NCBI RefSeq assembly: GCF_010233585.1
Contig: NZ_CP045997.1
Location: 6,747,018-6,811,017 of the forward strand
Direction: 5' to 3'
DNA from: Spirosoma endbachense
GTDB taxonomy: Bacteria; Bacteroidota; Bacteroidia; Cytophagales; Spirosomataceae
Length of the DNA stretch: 64,000 nt
The notes under the pieces were generated by a model, which was not told the DNA's origin, made no database searches, and saw only the letters and a list, made by a program, of their open reading frames with translations. Positions 1 through 8,196 of the stretch are shown piece after piece (within the stretch, counting starts at the first letter, position 1; each line of letters begins with the position of its first letter). The translations under genes and the position numbers were made by a program.

Positions 1-1
1 A

Positions 2-916
2 GCAGTCCATTCTTCGGGTGTGCTAGCGGTGGTTAGTGGCGGCTTGTTCATTGCTTACCAGATTCACTTTGTTTTTCCCCACCAGAGCCGGCTGAAAGCG
101 GCTGCTCTCTGGTCGTCAGTTGTCTTTATCCTCAACGCTGTCGTTTTCTTTTTGATCGGCCTTCAACTGAACGAAATCACCGGGTCGATCCAGAACATGT
201 CTATATGGACAGCCCTCAACTATGCCTTAGTTGTTACCATAGTTGTTATTGTCGTTCGAATGATTTCCGGCTTTACCAGTACGGTCTTTACCCGATACAT
301 CAGCCGGTTTATTAGGGTTGCCCAGAGCAGGCCTGGCTGGCGAAACCCAGTTGTAGCCGGTTGGGTAGGCATGCGGGGTGTGGTTTCGCTGGCTTCGGCC
401 TCAGCTATTCCACTGTTGTTACCTAATGGGCAGCCATTCCCCAACCGTCCGCTTTTTCTGTTTATCACGTTTGTGGTCATCATCGTTACGCTTGTCGGTC
501 AAGGGCTTACATTACCCTGGGTAATCAGGCGGGTCAAGCCAAAAGAATTAGCGGATGCCAAATCGGATGATCAGCAACGATTAGAGATCGATTTGGCCCT
601 CTATAAAGCTGCTTTTGAAGAATTGCAGTCCGTTTATCAGGCTGATATTGAGAAAAGTGTGCTTCTTCAGCACCGGGTTCAGTTTATAAAGCACAAATTA
701 CACCTGTTAAAGGAGGCCAATAGCGATGATGGCACTAGACAACAGGCAATTCTCCTGCTCGGTCACTTCCAAAAAATTATGCTGAACGTGACCGAACAAG
801 AGCGTAAAAAGCTACATTCATTTCGTAGACTGCCAGATTACGATGACGATGTAATCCGATTAGTCGAGCATCGACTTGATTTGGAAGAAGAGCTGTTGGA
901 AGGAGATGGCGAGTAA
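2..916 (+). CDS. CPA1-family Na+/H+ antiporter, C-terminal part (5' end outside window)
   Basis: Inner-membrane cation/proton antiporter, cut by the window edge. The reading frame is open from base 2 and begins AVHSSGVLAVV, a conserved membrane segment of the CPA1 (NhaP/YjcE-like) family, so the GTG or CTG codons near base 20 are not the true start. About five hydrophobic segments are visible, including the family motif GWVGMRGVVSLASA near residues 115-130 of the visible part. After the last membrane segment (ending LPWVIRRVKP) comes a hydrophilic, helical tail of about 120 residues rich in Glu, Lys and Leu, as in CPA1 proteins with a cytoplasmic regulatory tail. A hairpin terminator follows at 1122. 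Family is clear; ion specificity (Na+ or K+) cannot be read from this fragment. Confidence 0.85.
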   Translation, partial: AVHSSGVLAVVSGGLFIAYQIHFVFPHQSRLKAAALWSSVVFILNAVVFFLIGLQLNEITGSIQNMSIWTALNYALVVTIVVIVVRMISGFTSTVFTRYISRFIRVAQSRPGWRNPVVAGWVGMRGVVSLASASAIPLLLPNGQPFPNRPLFLFITFVVIIVTLVGQGLTLPWVIRRVKPKELADAKSDDQQRLEIDLALYKAAFEELQSVYQADIEKSVLLQHRVQFIKHKLHLLKEANSDDGTRQQAILLLGHFQKIMLNVTEQERKKLHSFRRLPDYDDDVIRLVEHRLDLEEELLEGDGE

Positions 917-1306
917 AATGCATCCAGGTTCTCGTTTCAAACTGGATCACGTTACCCTGTGGACAGTACCAATGAGATTGGTCTGATCGTTATTCCAGCA
1001 GAAAAATGACTTCATAGACACTCCAAAAGGCCGTTTCCTCATCGTTTCGAGTTGATTCAGACTTTTCGAGCCAGGAAGCGTTAAGGATGGACTGATTTAC
1101 TCAACGTTCTGAAAAACATTTATAGCCGACTGTGGAAGCAGTCGGCTATTTTAGTTCTTGAGAAACCACCTGCCTGGTGAAGCGCAAAAACGAAAGCTCC
1201 GACCACTTGGGTGCGTTTCCGTAATTTACGGTCTGCCGATGCGGTAACTACCAAAAATTGTGGCATTGGCTGTATGGCCGAACACGCTACTTTAGCGTGA
1301 TACAGT
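917..1306. other. intergenic stretch, one terminator
   Basis: No supportable gene. A hairpin terminator lies at 1122-1152. A short open frame ending GLIVIPAEK at about 1007 has no start codon and no length, so I do not call it. Confidence 0.5.
1122..1152 (+). terminator. intrinsic terminator after antiporter gene
   Basis: Arms 1122-1132 (ATAGCCGACTG) and 1139-1149 pair perfectly over 11 bp around a 6-base loop, followed by TTTTAG. It lies about 200 bases after the antiporter stop codon. Confidence 0.65.
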
Positions 1307-1519
1307 TTATACTGAGGAGGTCATCTTTCGTTGGTTGTAGCACTTTATCCAGGCATTCGATAACCATAGGAAAAGTATACAATACAAAGGAAAGCCGATA
1401 ATTTGCACGTATTGGCCTTTCCCCACAGCCAGCCACATGAAGATGTCAGCCAGCCCGTAAATCAGTAAAGGTATAATGATAAGCAGGCTGGTAAAGATGG
1501 AGTCAATTGCATATTTCAT
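1307..1519 (-). CDS. small membrane protein, unknown function
   Basis: I do not recognise this 70-residue protein. It has two hydrophobic segments (about residues 9-33, IFTSLLIIIPLLIYGLADIF, and 38-55, around IIGFPLYCILFLWL) and a short basic tail (YNQRKMTSSV), so it is predicted to sit in the inner membrane as a hairpin. The ATG start at 1519 is preceded by an AT-rich region with a 28-bp palindrome at 1596-1623 that could be an operator. Composition looks like a real membrane protein rather than a shadow frame, since nothing plausible lies opposite. No partner gene is adjacent in the same operon. Confidence 0.55.
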   Translation of the reverse strand: MKYAIDSIFTSLLIIIPLLIYGLADIFMWLAVGKGQYVQIIGFPLYCILFLWLSNAWIKCYNQRKMTSSV

Positions 1520-1595
1520 AGTACTGAAAGAAACCTTTGTAGCTTCTTTGTAATCTACTTAACACTAGTTCGACGCTATTAATTTAAGAAAGTAC

Positions 1596-1623
1596 AATAA
1601 TTCATGTATCTACATGAATTATT
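1596..1623. repeat. 28-bp AT-rich palindrome
   Basis: AATAATTCATGTA, two spacer bases, then its exact reverse complement. It lies about 80 bases upstream of the small membrane protein start on the minus strand and upstream of the lipoprotein on the plus strand, so it may be a dimeric regulator site. That role is inference. Confidence 0.5.
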
Positions 1624-1694
1624 ATCATCTGGCTACATCATCCTTCTATTTAAATTCTTGACTATCTGACCTTTGCAAAATAATTAAAATTTTA

Positions 1695-1774
1695 TAGGGC
1701 TTTCGCTTGGAGCCGTGCCACGGTTTCTACTAGTGCGCGTAGAAACCGTGGCACGGCTCCAAGCGAAAGCCCTA
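1695..1774. repeat. perfect 36-bp inverted repeat with 8-base loop
   Basis: Arms 1695-1730 and 1739-1774 are exact reverse complements over 36 bases, with TAGTGCGC between them. The core contains GAGCCGTGCCACGGTTTCTA. No U-tract follows on either side, so it is not a standard terminator. It resembles a dispersed intergenic repeat or the ends of a tiny non-autonomous element. Confidence 0.85.
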
Positions 1775-1892
1775 GTTTGTTGAAGCGCGTACCGAAAAGT
1801 AAATTTCGTTAACCCCGAAGAAGTTCAATATGATCGTTTATAGTAGTTATAACTATTCTTTCGTTTCCGTACTGAAACATTCCTAAACGCAG

Positions 1893-2336
1893 ATGGTCAC
1901 GAGTAAACTTCTAACCAGCCTTTGCCTTGCATCGGTAGTCGGTATTACCGGCTGCGTTAGTAATAAGGTAGTCCTGCCCGAACCTGCCCAGACTATTTCC
2001 GGCACCTATGAAGCCAAGGCCAATAATGCCGTATTTCCTATTCAAGGGCAAATCTTTCGGCTAACTGTGGAACGAGTAGCCACGGATCGGGTGGATATGA
2101 CGTTGGTAGCTACAGTTGATGGTCAACCCAGAGACAGCCTTGTTTACAAAAGTGCCCAGGTAGGTCAGCAGGTCACCAGAACAGATCTTCAGGGAGCCTG
2201 TGTAAGCTACAGTATAAATCTGACCTCGACCAAAGCAGCGGGTGTGCTGACAATGACTTGTGAAGAAATTAATGTATTTCAGTATAAGATGGATGGTCAG
2301 CAGGGAACTGTATCACTCAAATTCAGGAAACTATAA
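1893..2336 (+). CDS. small lipoprotein, unknown function
   Basis: 147 residues with a lipoprotein signal peptide: MVTSKLLTSLCLASVVGITGC, the lipobox ending at Cys21. The mature part is a small, beta-rich, soluble domain containing two further cysteines (ACVSYS and TMTCEE) that could form a disulfide. It should be anchored in the outer or inner membrane facing the periplasm. I do not recognise the family. It stands alone, and a convergent gene lies downstream with a shared hairpin at 2418-2446. Confidence 0.65.
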   Translation: MVTSKLLTSLCLASVVGITGCVSNKVVLPEPAQTISGTYEAKANNAVFPIQGQIFRLTVERVATDRVDMTLVATVDGQPRDSLVYKSAQVGQQVTRTDLQGACVSYSINLTSTKAAGVLTMTCEEINVFQYKMDGQQGTVSLKFRKL

Positions 2337-2417
2337 CACGGTATAGGCCTACCCGCGCCAAGCCGTCGTATGTAAGTATAAAGTATTATTTATTAGACGG
2401 AGCCATAGCCCGCAGGG

Positions 2418-2446
2418 GAATTTATTGTACATATAACAATAAATTC
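2418..2446. terminator. AT-rich hairpin between convergent genes
   Basis: GAATTTATTGT (2418-2428) pairs with ACAATAAATTC (2436-2446) around a 7-base loop. A weaker outer stem (TAAGTATA before, TATACTTA after) extends it. Its position between two convergent genes suits a bidirectional terminator. Confidence 0.5.
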
Positions 2447-2493
2447 TATACTTATATACTCAGATAGTAAGGAACTAAATTTAATTGTGTCTT

Positions 2494-2748
2494 CTACAGG
2501 GCTGACTTGATGGACCTAATCGCTTTCACAAAGGTGAACTGGGATGAAAGCCCGCCATAGTTAAGCCCGTCGGCCGATTCGGGGTAGAGTTCTTCATTAT
2601 AAACTCCCCCATCAGGCAACTCAAAACGAACCTGCATTGGCTTGTCCAGCATCACCCGACCGTCGTCGTGTAGGTAGGCTGTAATGGTAATGCCATCCTG
2701 GGTTTCTGTCTTTTGCATGATGTGGTCAGAGTACTTTATAACCAGCAT
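2494..2748 (-). CDS. hypothetical 84-residue protein
   Basis: Not recognised. The sequence is beta-rich and soluble with no signal peptide (segments such as GITITAYLHDDGRVML and VRFELPDGGVYNEELYP), reading like a small single-domain cytoplasmic protein. The ATG at 2748 gives 84 residues; an internal Met (MQKTETQDG, at 2715) is an equally possible start. Composition looks coding and nothing competes on the other strand. Confidence 0.5.
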   Translation of the reverse strand: MLVIKYSDHIMQKTETQDGITITAYLHDDGRVMLDKPMQVRFELPDGGVYNEELYPESADGLNYGGLSSQFTFVKAIRSIKSAL

Positions 2749-2936
2749 GGCAGAGGCTTTGTTTAGAGTATTTTCGTCAAAACATTTAGCTCGTTTACCG
2801 TGTCTATCATATTTCAGTAGTCAGCCATTATAGTTTGAGATAAACCTCTCTTCTATCAGGAAATAATCGCCGAAATCGGTGGCTTGTACATAAACCAGAA
2901 TACGTACACTCCTGGAAGATTAGCTCTATTTTTACC

Positions 2937-5507
2937 TTGGAAACCGCAGCTACAAATACGAACTATCCGTTTTTAAGAGGGGGTGGTGAGATGGGTGAAC
3001 TTACCCGTCAGTATAATTGGGAACAGACCCCAATCGGCACACCCGTCCAATGGCCTCAAAGCCTGAGGACTACCCTGAGTATTATTCTAAATTCCAAATT
3101 CCCCATGTTTCTATTTTGGGGAGAGCAACACCTTTGTTTTTATAATGATGCCTATCGTCCCAGCCTGGGGAATGAAGGCAAACATCCTGATGCGCTCGGT
3201 CAGCCGGGAGCCCAGGTTTGGCCAGAAATCTGGCCGGTAATCAAACCGTTGATTGATCAGGTACTTGCTGGTGGAGAAGCCACCTGGAGTGAGGACCAGC
3301 TTATACCAATCTATCGCAATGGGGAGCTTGACGATGTTTACTGGACATTTAGTTACAGCCCGGTTATTGACGAATCTAATCGTATTGCAGGCGTATTTGT
3401 TACCTGCACCGAAACCACTCAAAAAGTAACGAATTTAAAGCACCTTGAAGAAAGTAACCAACAATTGACATTTGCCATTGAGGCCACTGAATTAGGCACC
3501 TGGGATCTGGATCCAATCACGAATAGATTTACCGCCAATGCCCGTTTGAAACACTGGTTTGGCCTACAACCCAACGATGAGATTGAACTGCCTTTAGCTA
3601 TCAACGCAATTGCAGAAAGCGATAGAAAACGGGTAGCAGAAGCAATTAACGAGGCTCTACAATATGGATCAGGGGGCCGATATGACATTGACTATACCAT
3701 CGTTCATCCAGCAACTCAACAGGAGCGGTTTGTAAAGGCAAAAGGAAAAGCGTGGTTCAACGAGGCTCAAAAAGCTTACCGCTTCAATGGCACCTTACAG
3801 GATATAACCGAACACAAAAAAGCGGAACAAGCCTTAATCGAAAGTGAGCAAACCCTGCGCAGTCTGGTGGCCAGCGCGCCATTTCCGATTGGTGTCTATG
3901 TAGGCCGTCAAATGCGCATTCAGCTGGCCAATCAGTCGATTATCAATATATGGGGAAAGGGTAATGATGTCGTTGGGAAACTCTATTCGGAGATATTACC
4001 CGAACTAGCCGATCAGCACATCTACTCTCAGTTAGACAGTGTTTATACAACTGGTGTTTCTTTCCATGCCAGGAATCAGCGTGTAGATATTCAGGTAGAT
4101 GGTAAATTACAGCCCTATTACTTTAATTATAGCTTCACTCCTCTTTATGATGCCGACGGCCAGGTGTATGGTGTAATGAACACGGCCGCCGAAATAACAG
4201 ACCTGGTACTGATCAAGCAGAGCCTGGAAAAAAGCGAACAACGCTTGCGGGGTGCCATCGAACTGGCCGAGCTGGCTACCTGGAGCATGGATATTCAAAC
4301 CGGCACGTTTCATTATTCGGAACGTTTTATGGAATGGCTCGGCTTTTCAGAAAGTACCAAGAGCCTGGATGAAGCCTACAACCCCTTGCCAGACGAGCAC
4401 CGACAGTCTGTTGCAGATGCTATAGCTGCCGTCATTCAGTCCGGTTCATCTGGCTTTTATGACAATGAACATCCAATCATTAACCGACTTACGGGTCAAA
4501 TACGTATTATTCACGCTCAGGCACAGGTTTTCACGGATTCTGACGGAAACCCGGCTGTTCTAAGTGGTACGGCGCAAGACGTTACCGAGCACCGTAGAAT
4601 CCAGTTAGCGCTGGAACAGCAAATCCAGCAGCGGACAGAAGAACTCGAAACTGCCAATGAAGAATTAGCAGCAACAAATGAGGAATTAGCCGCTACCAAC
4701 GAGGAGCTTACGGCCGTTAATGAAGAAGTTGCAGCCGTTAATATCGGACTTGAAGAGTCCAATCAACTGCTTACCCGTTCCAATGAGAATCTGGAGCAGT
4801 TCGCCTATATTGCTTCTCACGACTTACAGGAGCCATTACGTAAGATCCAACAATTCAGCGATTTGCTCAAGTCGCGTTATATCGGTTCTCTGGGCGAAGA
4901 GCTAGCTTATCTGGAACGGATGCAGTCGGCAGCCAGCCGCATGTCGATGCTGATTAAAGATTTGTTGGCATTTTCCCGCATTTCAATCCGTCAGGTATCA
5001 GAGGCTACCGTCCCATTGACCAGCGTCATTGACCAGACACTGGAAAATTTATCGGTAGCCATTGAAGAGAGCAATGCTCAAATCCAGATTGGCACCTTAC
5101 CCAGTGTGCAGGGTGATGCCTTGCAATTAGAGCAACTCTTCCAGAATCTATTGTCCAATGCCCTCAAATTCAGTCGTCGTGAACCGACAGCCGGAATTTT
5201 ACCCCAGATCAAAGTAATTGCCTACTATGTGATGGCTACTGACCTCCCTTCTACGATAAAACCTGCCCGACAGGCAACAATTTACTGCTGTATTGAGGTG
5301 GTCGATAATGGTATTGGCTTTGATGACAAATATGCAGACCGCATCTTTCAGGTCTTTCAGCGCCTGCATGGTCGAAATGAATTTGCCGGCACAGGAGTAG
5401 GTTTAGCCATTTGCCAAAAAGTAGTCGATAATCATGGTGGAGCAATCACGGCTAGCAGCCAACCTGGCAAGGGAGCCACCTTTAGTGTGTATTTACCACT
5501 ACAATAG
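2937..5507 (+). CDS. multi-PAS sensor histidine kinase
   Basis: A sensor kinase of 856 residues with no membrane segment, so probably cytoplasmic. The order is an N-terminal PAS-like domain (about 1-160), three further PAS/PAC domains (about 170-290, 300-425, 435-555), a signalling helix made of near-exact heptads (ANEELAA TNEELAA TNEELTA) at about 575-605, a HisKA domain with the phospho-acceptor His628 in IASHDLQEPL, and a HATPase with NALKF, DNGIGF and GTGVGLAICQKV. The start is TTG: the ATG at 2991 would remove FLRGGGEMGELTRQYNW, a segment typical of the N-terminus of this kinase type. A response regulator follows 105 bases downstream and is its likely partner. The ligand is unknown. Confidence 0.9.
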   Translation: METAATNTNYPFLRGGGEMGELTRQYNWEQTPIGTPVQWPQSLRTTLSIILNSKFPMFLFWGEQHLCFYNDAYRPSLGNEGKHPDALGQPGAQVWPEIWPVIKPLIDQVLAGGEATWSEDQLIPIYRNGELDDVYWTFSYSPVIDESNRIAGVFVTCTETTQKVTNLKHLEESNQQLTFAIEATELGTWDLDPITNRFTANARLKHWFGLQPNDEIELPLAINAIAESDRKRVAEAINEALQYGSGGRYDIDYTIVHPATQQERFVKAKGKAWFNEAQKAYRFNGTLQDITEHKKAEQALIESEQTLRSLVASAPFPIGVYVGRQMRIQLANQSIINIWGKGNDVVGKLYSEILPELADQHIYSQLDSVYTTGVSFHARNQRVDIQVDGKLQPYYFNYSFTPLYDADGQVYGVMNTAAEITDLVLIKQSLEKSEQRLRGAIELAELATWSMDIQTGTFHYSERFMEWLGFSESTKSLDEAYNPLPDEHRQSVADAIAAVIQSGSSGFYDNEHPIINRLTGQIRIIHAQAQVFTDSDGNPAVLSGTAQDVTEHRRIQLALEQQIQQRTEELETANEELAATNEELAATNEELTAVNEEVAAVNIGLEESNQLLTRSNENLEQFAYIASHDLQEPLRKIQQFSDLLKSRYIGSLGEELAYLERMQSAASRMSMLIKDLLAFSRISIRQVSEATVPLTSVIDQTLENLSVAIEESNAQIQIGTLPSVQGDALQLEQLFQNLLSNALKFSRREPTAGILPQIKVIAYYVMATDLPSTIKPARQATIYCCIEVVDNGIGFDDKYADRIFQVFQRLHGRNEFAGTGVGLAICQKVVDNHGGAITASSQPGKGATFSVYLPLQ

Positions 5508-5612
5508 ATTTGCCAAATTGTATAGCAGAGGCAGTTCTGTTCGTTTCAACTAGCATGATCTATCTCATTTTGTTCACTTTACGTATTTATTAGCGCTTAC
5601 AACTAATCCTTT

Positions 5613-6056
5613 ATGCAGAAATCGTTGTTTCCCATTTTACTCGTCGATGATGACCCACTGGTTGCAGAAGTTCTTGACCGAGCTGCCAAAACTAATTTTC
5701 CAGAGGCATCCTTCATACACATCACTAGTTTCGAAGACGCCAAGTTATATATTGATAACCTGGAGGGAAAAGGCCCTAAACTAGTTTTGCTGGATATAGA
5801 CTTAAAAGATAAGGTAGATGGGTTAGATTTTCTGGCCTTATTACGAGCACATCCCAAAGGTCGTTTATTACCCGTGGTGATGCTATCGGCCCGTAAAACA
5901 GCTAAGTTAGTTGAGCGTGCTTACATATTTGGCGCTTCTTCATTTACGATTAAGCCTTTTAGTTATGCCGACTGGAAAACCTATTTGAGTAACTTACGAA
6001 CGTACTGGTTTGAGACCGTTACCCTACTTGAAGTTAGACACGAAAAGGAAAGTTAA
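5613..6056 (+). CDS. single-domain response regulator
   Basis: A 147-residue receiver domain without an output domain. Acidic pocket LVDDDP near residues 10-15, phospho-acceptor Asp61 in LLDIDLKD, switch Ser in MLSARK and conserved Lys114 in IKPF. It lies 105 bases after the PAS kinase on the same strand, so it is probably phosphorylated by it and acts through protein contact or as a phosphorelay shuttle. The C-terminal extension (YWFETVTLLEVRHEKES) is short and not a DNA-binding domain. Confidence 0.9.
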   Translation: MQKSLFPILLVDDDPLVAEVLDRAAKTNFPEASFIHITSFEDAKLYIDNLEGKGPKLVLLDIDLKDKVDGLDFLALLRAHPKGRLLPVVMLSARKTAKLVERAYIFGASSFTIKPFSYADWKTYLSNLRTYWFETVTLLEVRHEKES

Positions 6057-6107
6057 CGGCCAGTCAGCATAAGGTTAGGCGTATCAGTTAATAAAACGGT
6101 CAGGAAG

Positions 6108-6172
6108 AGATTTGAACGCTTCATAGAGATCTGGTTGAGGCAGACCGCGTCTTACCATTGTCGTTCAAATCT
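6108..6172. terminator. inverted repeat between convergent genes
   Basis: AGATTTGAACG (6108-6118) and its exact complement (6162-6172) enclose 43 bases with a weak inner stem. It sits between the response regulator and the convergent methyltransferase, overlapping the latter's stop codon. It may end transcription from both sides; no clear U-tract is present. Confidence 0.4.
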
Positions 6173-6996
6173 TATCGTTTATAGGCGACGACAATATCCT
6201 GGAAAGTAGCGGTATTTCTTCGTCCGCACCAACTGCCAGGATAGATAAAATTTTGAGCCGATAAGCCGTAGCGCCCCAGCATAGTCTGTATGGTAGACTG
6301 GTCGAAGGCTGTTCCCAGATCCGGGTCTTCTAAACTAAAAACATACCGGCCATCTAACTTATATTGAAAATTATAGGTGCTATTTTCAGTCTTCATGAGT
6401 CGACGCGATTGGTCGTTCAATAAAAAGAAGGTAGAAAAACAGCGCCCACCCGGCTTAAGCACCCGGCTGATTTCGGATAAATAATGGTCCACCTCCTGAA
6501 CGGGCATATGCGTGAAAACCGAAGTCAGAAACACAAAATCGAAGCTGTTATCGTCGAAAGGGAATCGGTAGTTATAAGCCTGATAATTTCCCGATGGATT
6601 ATAGTGGCTATTGTAGATATCTGCCACTTGAAAATTGAAATTAGTAAAGCGGGGCGTAATGTTATGTAGGCACCAATCGATTCCGTGACCAACTATATCG
6701 AACCCTTCATAACGACCAGGGGCAGTGAGGTAATCCGTCAAAGGAACCGCCATCCGACCAATACCACAACCCACATCTAATACCGATTCGTGTGGTTGTA
6801 AGCCACCGATGTTAATAAAATGTCGTTTAAACTCCTGGCCTACTACTTTATAGTCTCCAGCACCAATAAAAATTCTGGAACGTGGTGGTGTCAATACGTC
6901 ACGAAATCCCAGCAGTAATTCGCCGTAATCAATTGCATTCGTGTAAGCCTGTTTCATTGGCTTTTTCAAGAATTGTGGAAGTAGTTGCGTTAACAT
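6172..6996 (-). CDS. class I SAM-dependent methyltransferase
   Basis: 274 residues with a Rossmann-type methyltransferase core. Motif I is VLDVGCGIGRM near residues 94-104, the acidic post-I strand is YEGFDIVGHGI, and the later motifs are FDFVFLTSVFTHM and ISRVLKPGGRCFSTFF. Such proteins transfer a methyl group from S-adenosylmethionine to a small molecule or a glycan; the substrate cannot be read from sequence. The N-terminal 75 residues are helical and basic (LLPQFLKKPMKQAY). There is no operon partner. Two strong hairpins lie upstream. Confidence 0.8.
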   Translation of the reverse strand: MLTQLLPQFLKKPMKQAYTNAIDYGELLLGFRDVLTPPRSRIFIGAGDYKVVGQEFKRHFINIGGLQPHESVLDVGCGIGRMAVPLTDYLTAPGRYEGFDIVGHGIDWCLHNITPRFTNFNFQVADIYNSHYNPSGNYQAYNYRFPFDDNSFDFVFLTSVFTHMPVQEVDHYLSEISRVLKPGGRCFSTFFLLNDQSRRLMKTENSTYNFQYKLDGRYVFSLEDPDLGTAFDQSTIQTMLGRYGLSAQNFIYPGSWCGRRNTATFQDIVVAYKR

Positions 6997-7087
6997 ATAG
7001 CGTTAGTATAAAAATGTTCGATAGCAGGTTTATAGTAAAGCGGTGAAAAAGTTAAAGCCGTGATGCTAAAAGTTATGACCAATACTA

Positions 7088-7131
7088 AAAATGCCCCGAT
7101 CTGATGGTGTGAAACCAGATCGGGGCATTTT
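7088..7131. terminator. 16-bp stem hairpin terminator
   Basis: AAAATGCCCCGATCTG (7088-7103) pairs perfectly with 7116-7131, loop of 12. A-rich on one side and T-rich on the other, so it can work in both directions. It separates the small gene at 7218 from the methyltransferase. Confidence 0.6.
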
Positions 7132-7161
7132 CTATTTTTATTATTGACGCCAGGACTATAT

Positions 7162-7203
7162 AAAAAGCCGGTGCTCGATCAATTGATCGAGCACCGGCTT
7201 TTT
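7162..7203. terminator. perfect 42-bp palindromic terminator
   Basis: AAAAAGCCGGTGCTCGATC (7162-7180), AATT, then the exact complement (7185-7203). The whole 42 bases are self-complementary, with U-runs on either strand. It lies directly after the stop codon of the minus-strand gene at 7218. Confidence 0.75.
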
Positions 7204-7217
7204 ATTTCTTTTACAGC

Positions 7218-7412
7218 TTAATACTTAATCTTTCTGTTTCTGTGGGACAATGAGGTCTGAATGGCTTTCCAGGCTTGAGTCTTCAGTTTTTGGTGGAGCT
7301 CCTTGTCCCTGGGCACAAACGTTTGACTGCGGTCCTGACCACTGGCGGCCTTTAATTCCCAATAGTTCGTGTCCGAAGTATCAGGTATGGCTGTGTATGT
7401 ATCTTGATTCAT
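7218..7412 (-). CDS. hypothetical 64-residue protein
   Basis: Unrecognised, hydrophilic and basic (tail LSHRNRKIKY), with no signal peptide and no membrane segment. The case for a real gene is the strong terminator starting 15 bases after its stop and the lack of a better frame opposite. The N-terminal third (MNQDTYTAIPDTSDTNYW) looks disordered and the rest helical. Confidence 0.45.
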   Translation of the reverse strand: MNQDTYTAIPDTSDTNYWELKAASGQDRSQTFVPRDKELHQKLKTQAWKAIQTSLSHRNRKIKY

Positions 7413-8091
7413 CCCCCTAATTTACGTCAATTACTGCCATAAATCACTATAAATTTGTTGGGACACCCTTTATATTACTATTTTTTTTGTTTTTCCTTGT
7501 CAATTACACGGATAGAAAAGGCAAAATAGCCAAGATTTCGAGCAAAGTTCAGGTCACGGCTATTCTGCTGCCAGACGTGGTTAACCGGTTGCACTGCACT
7601 CGTTTAAAATTTCCTACTCCAAATTTATTGGCGTCGCCTGCTGTGATTTGGAGTAGTCTATCAGGCTTTATTTAGTATAAAAGCCCCACCCAGCCAATAG
7701 CCAGGCAGGAACCCGTATTCCTTCTAAAGTCCTATTTGAACAAAAACAGGCTTATGCATTAGATAGGAATAGAGCCTAAAACCCTAGCCTTCCCGTATAA
7801 AATTGATTTTTCGGTAGTTAACCATTCCGTTCAAGGCAAGGATAAAATTCTGGCCTTACGAGGGAGGAGCCATATTTTTTCTGTTACCTTTTGGTTTTTG
7901 TGCGTATCAATGAATACAACTACAGTTTTCTGATAGGGCAAGCCTGTAGAATCAGCTACACCTACCTAATCGGACAGCAATAAAGGAACAGTTAATTTTA
8001 ATGTGGTTGATAACAATCCGGAATCAAGAACGGATTAAGACTAAACGGTAGAATTTAACGATTGTGATTACGTAAAACTGATTTATAATAG

Positions 8092-8126
8092 CACAAAATG
8101 CCTGGCTGATGGCCGGGCATTTTTGT
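8092..8126 (+). terminator. hairpin with T-run, no gene upstream on its strand
   Basis: CACAAAATGCCTGGC pairs with GCCGGGCATTTTTGTG apart from one wobble, with the short loop TGATG. It is shaped as an intrinsic terminator and could also act on the opposite strand. Confidence 0.5.
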
Positions 8127-8129
8127 GTC

Positions 8130-8170
8130 AGGTCATCGCGTCAATGCGAAAATTATCGACGCGATGACCT
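8130..8170. terminator. 13-bp stem hairpin after minus-strand gene
   Basis: AGGTCATCGCGTC (8130-8142) pairs perfectly with 8158-8170. It lies 27 bases past the stop codon of the gene at 8197 and probably ends that transcript. Confidence 0.5.
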
Positions 8171-8196
8171 TTATCTTTTAATGGCAGTAGTGTTTA

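Larger units (their letters stand above)
1520..1892. other. intergenic stretch with two palindromes
   Basis: Holds the AT-rich palindrome at 1596-1623 and the long GC-rich inverted repeat at 1695-1774, both listed separately. No gene seen. Confidence 0.6.
7413..8196. other. 784-base non-coding stretch with two hairpins
   Basis: No supportable protein gene. The stretch is AT-rich. Two adjacent strong hairpins at 8092-8126 and 8130-8170 lie near its right end. A plus-strand transcript ending at the first hairpin would be non-coding; I cannot identify a promoter with confidence. Confidence 0.5.
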
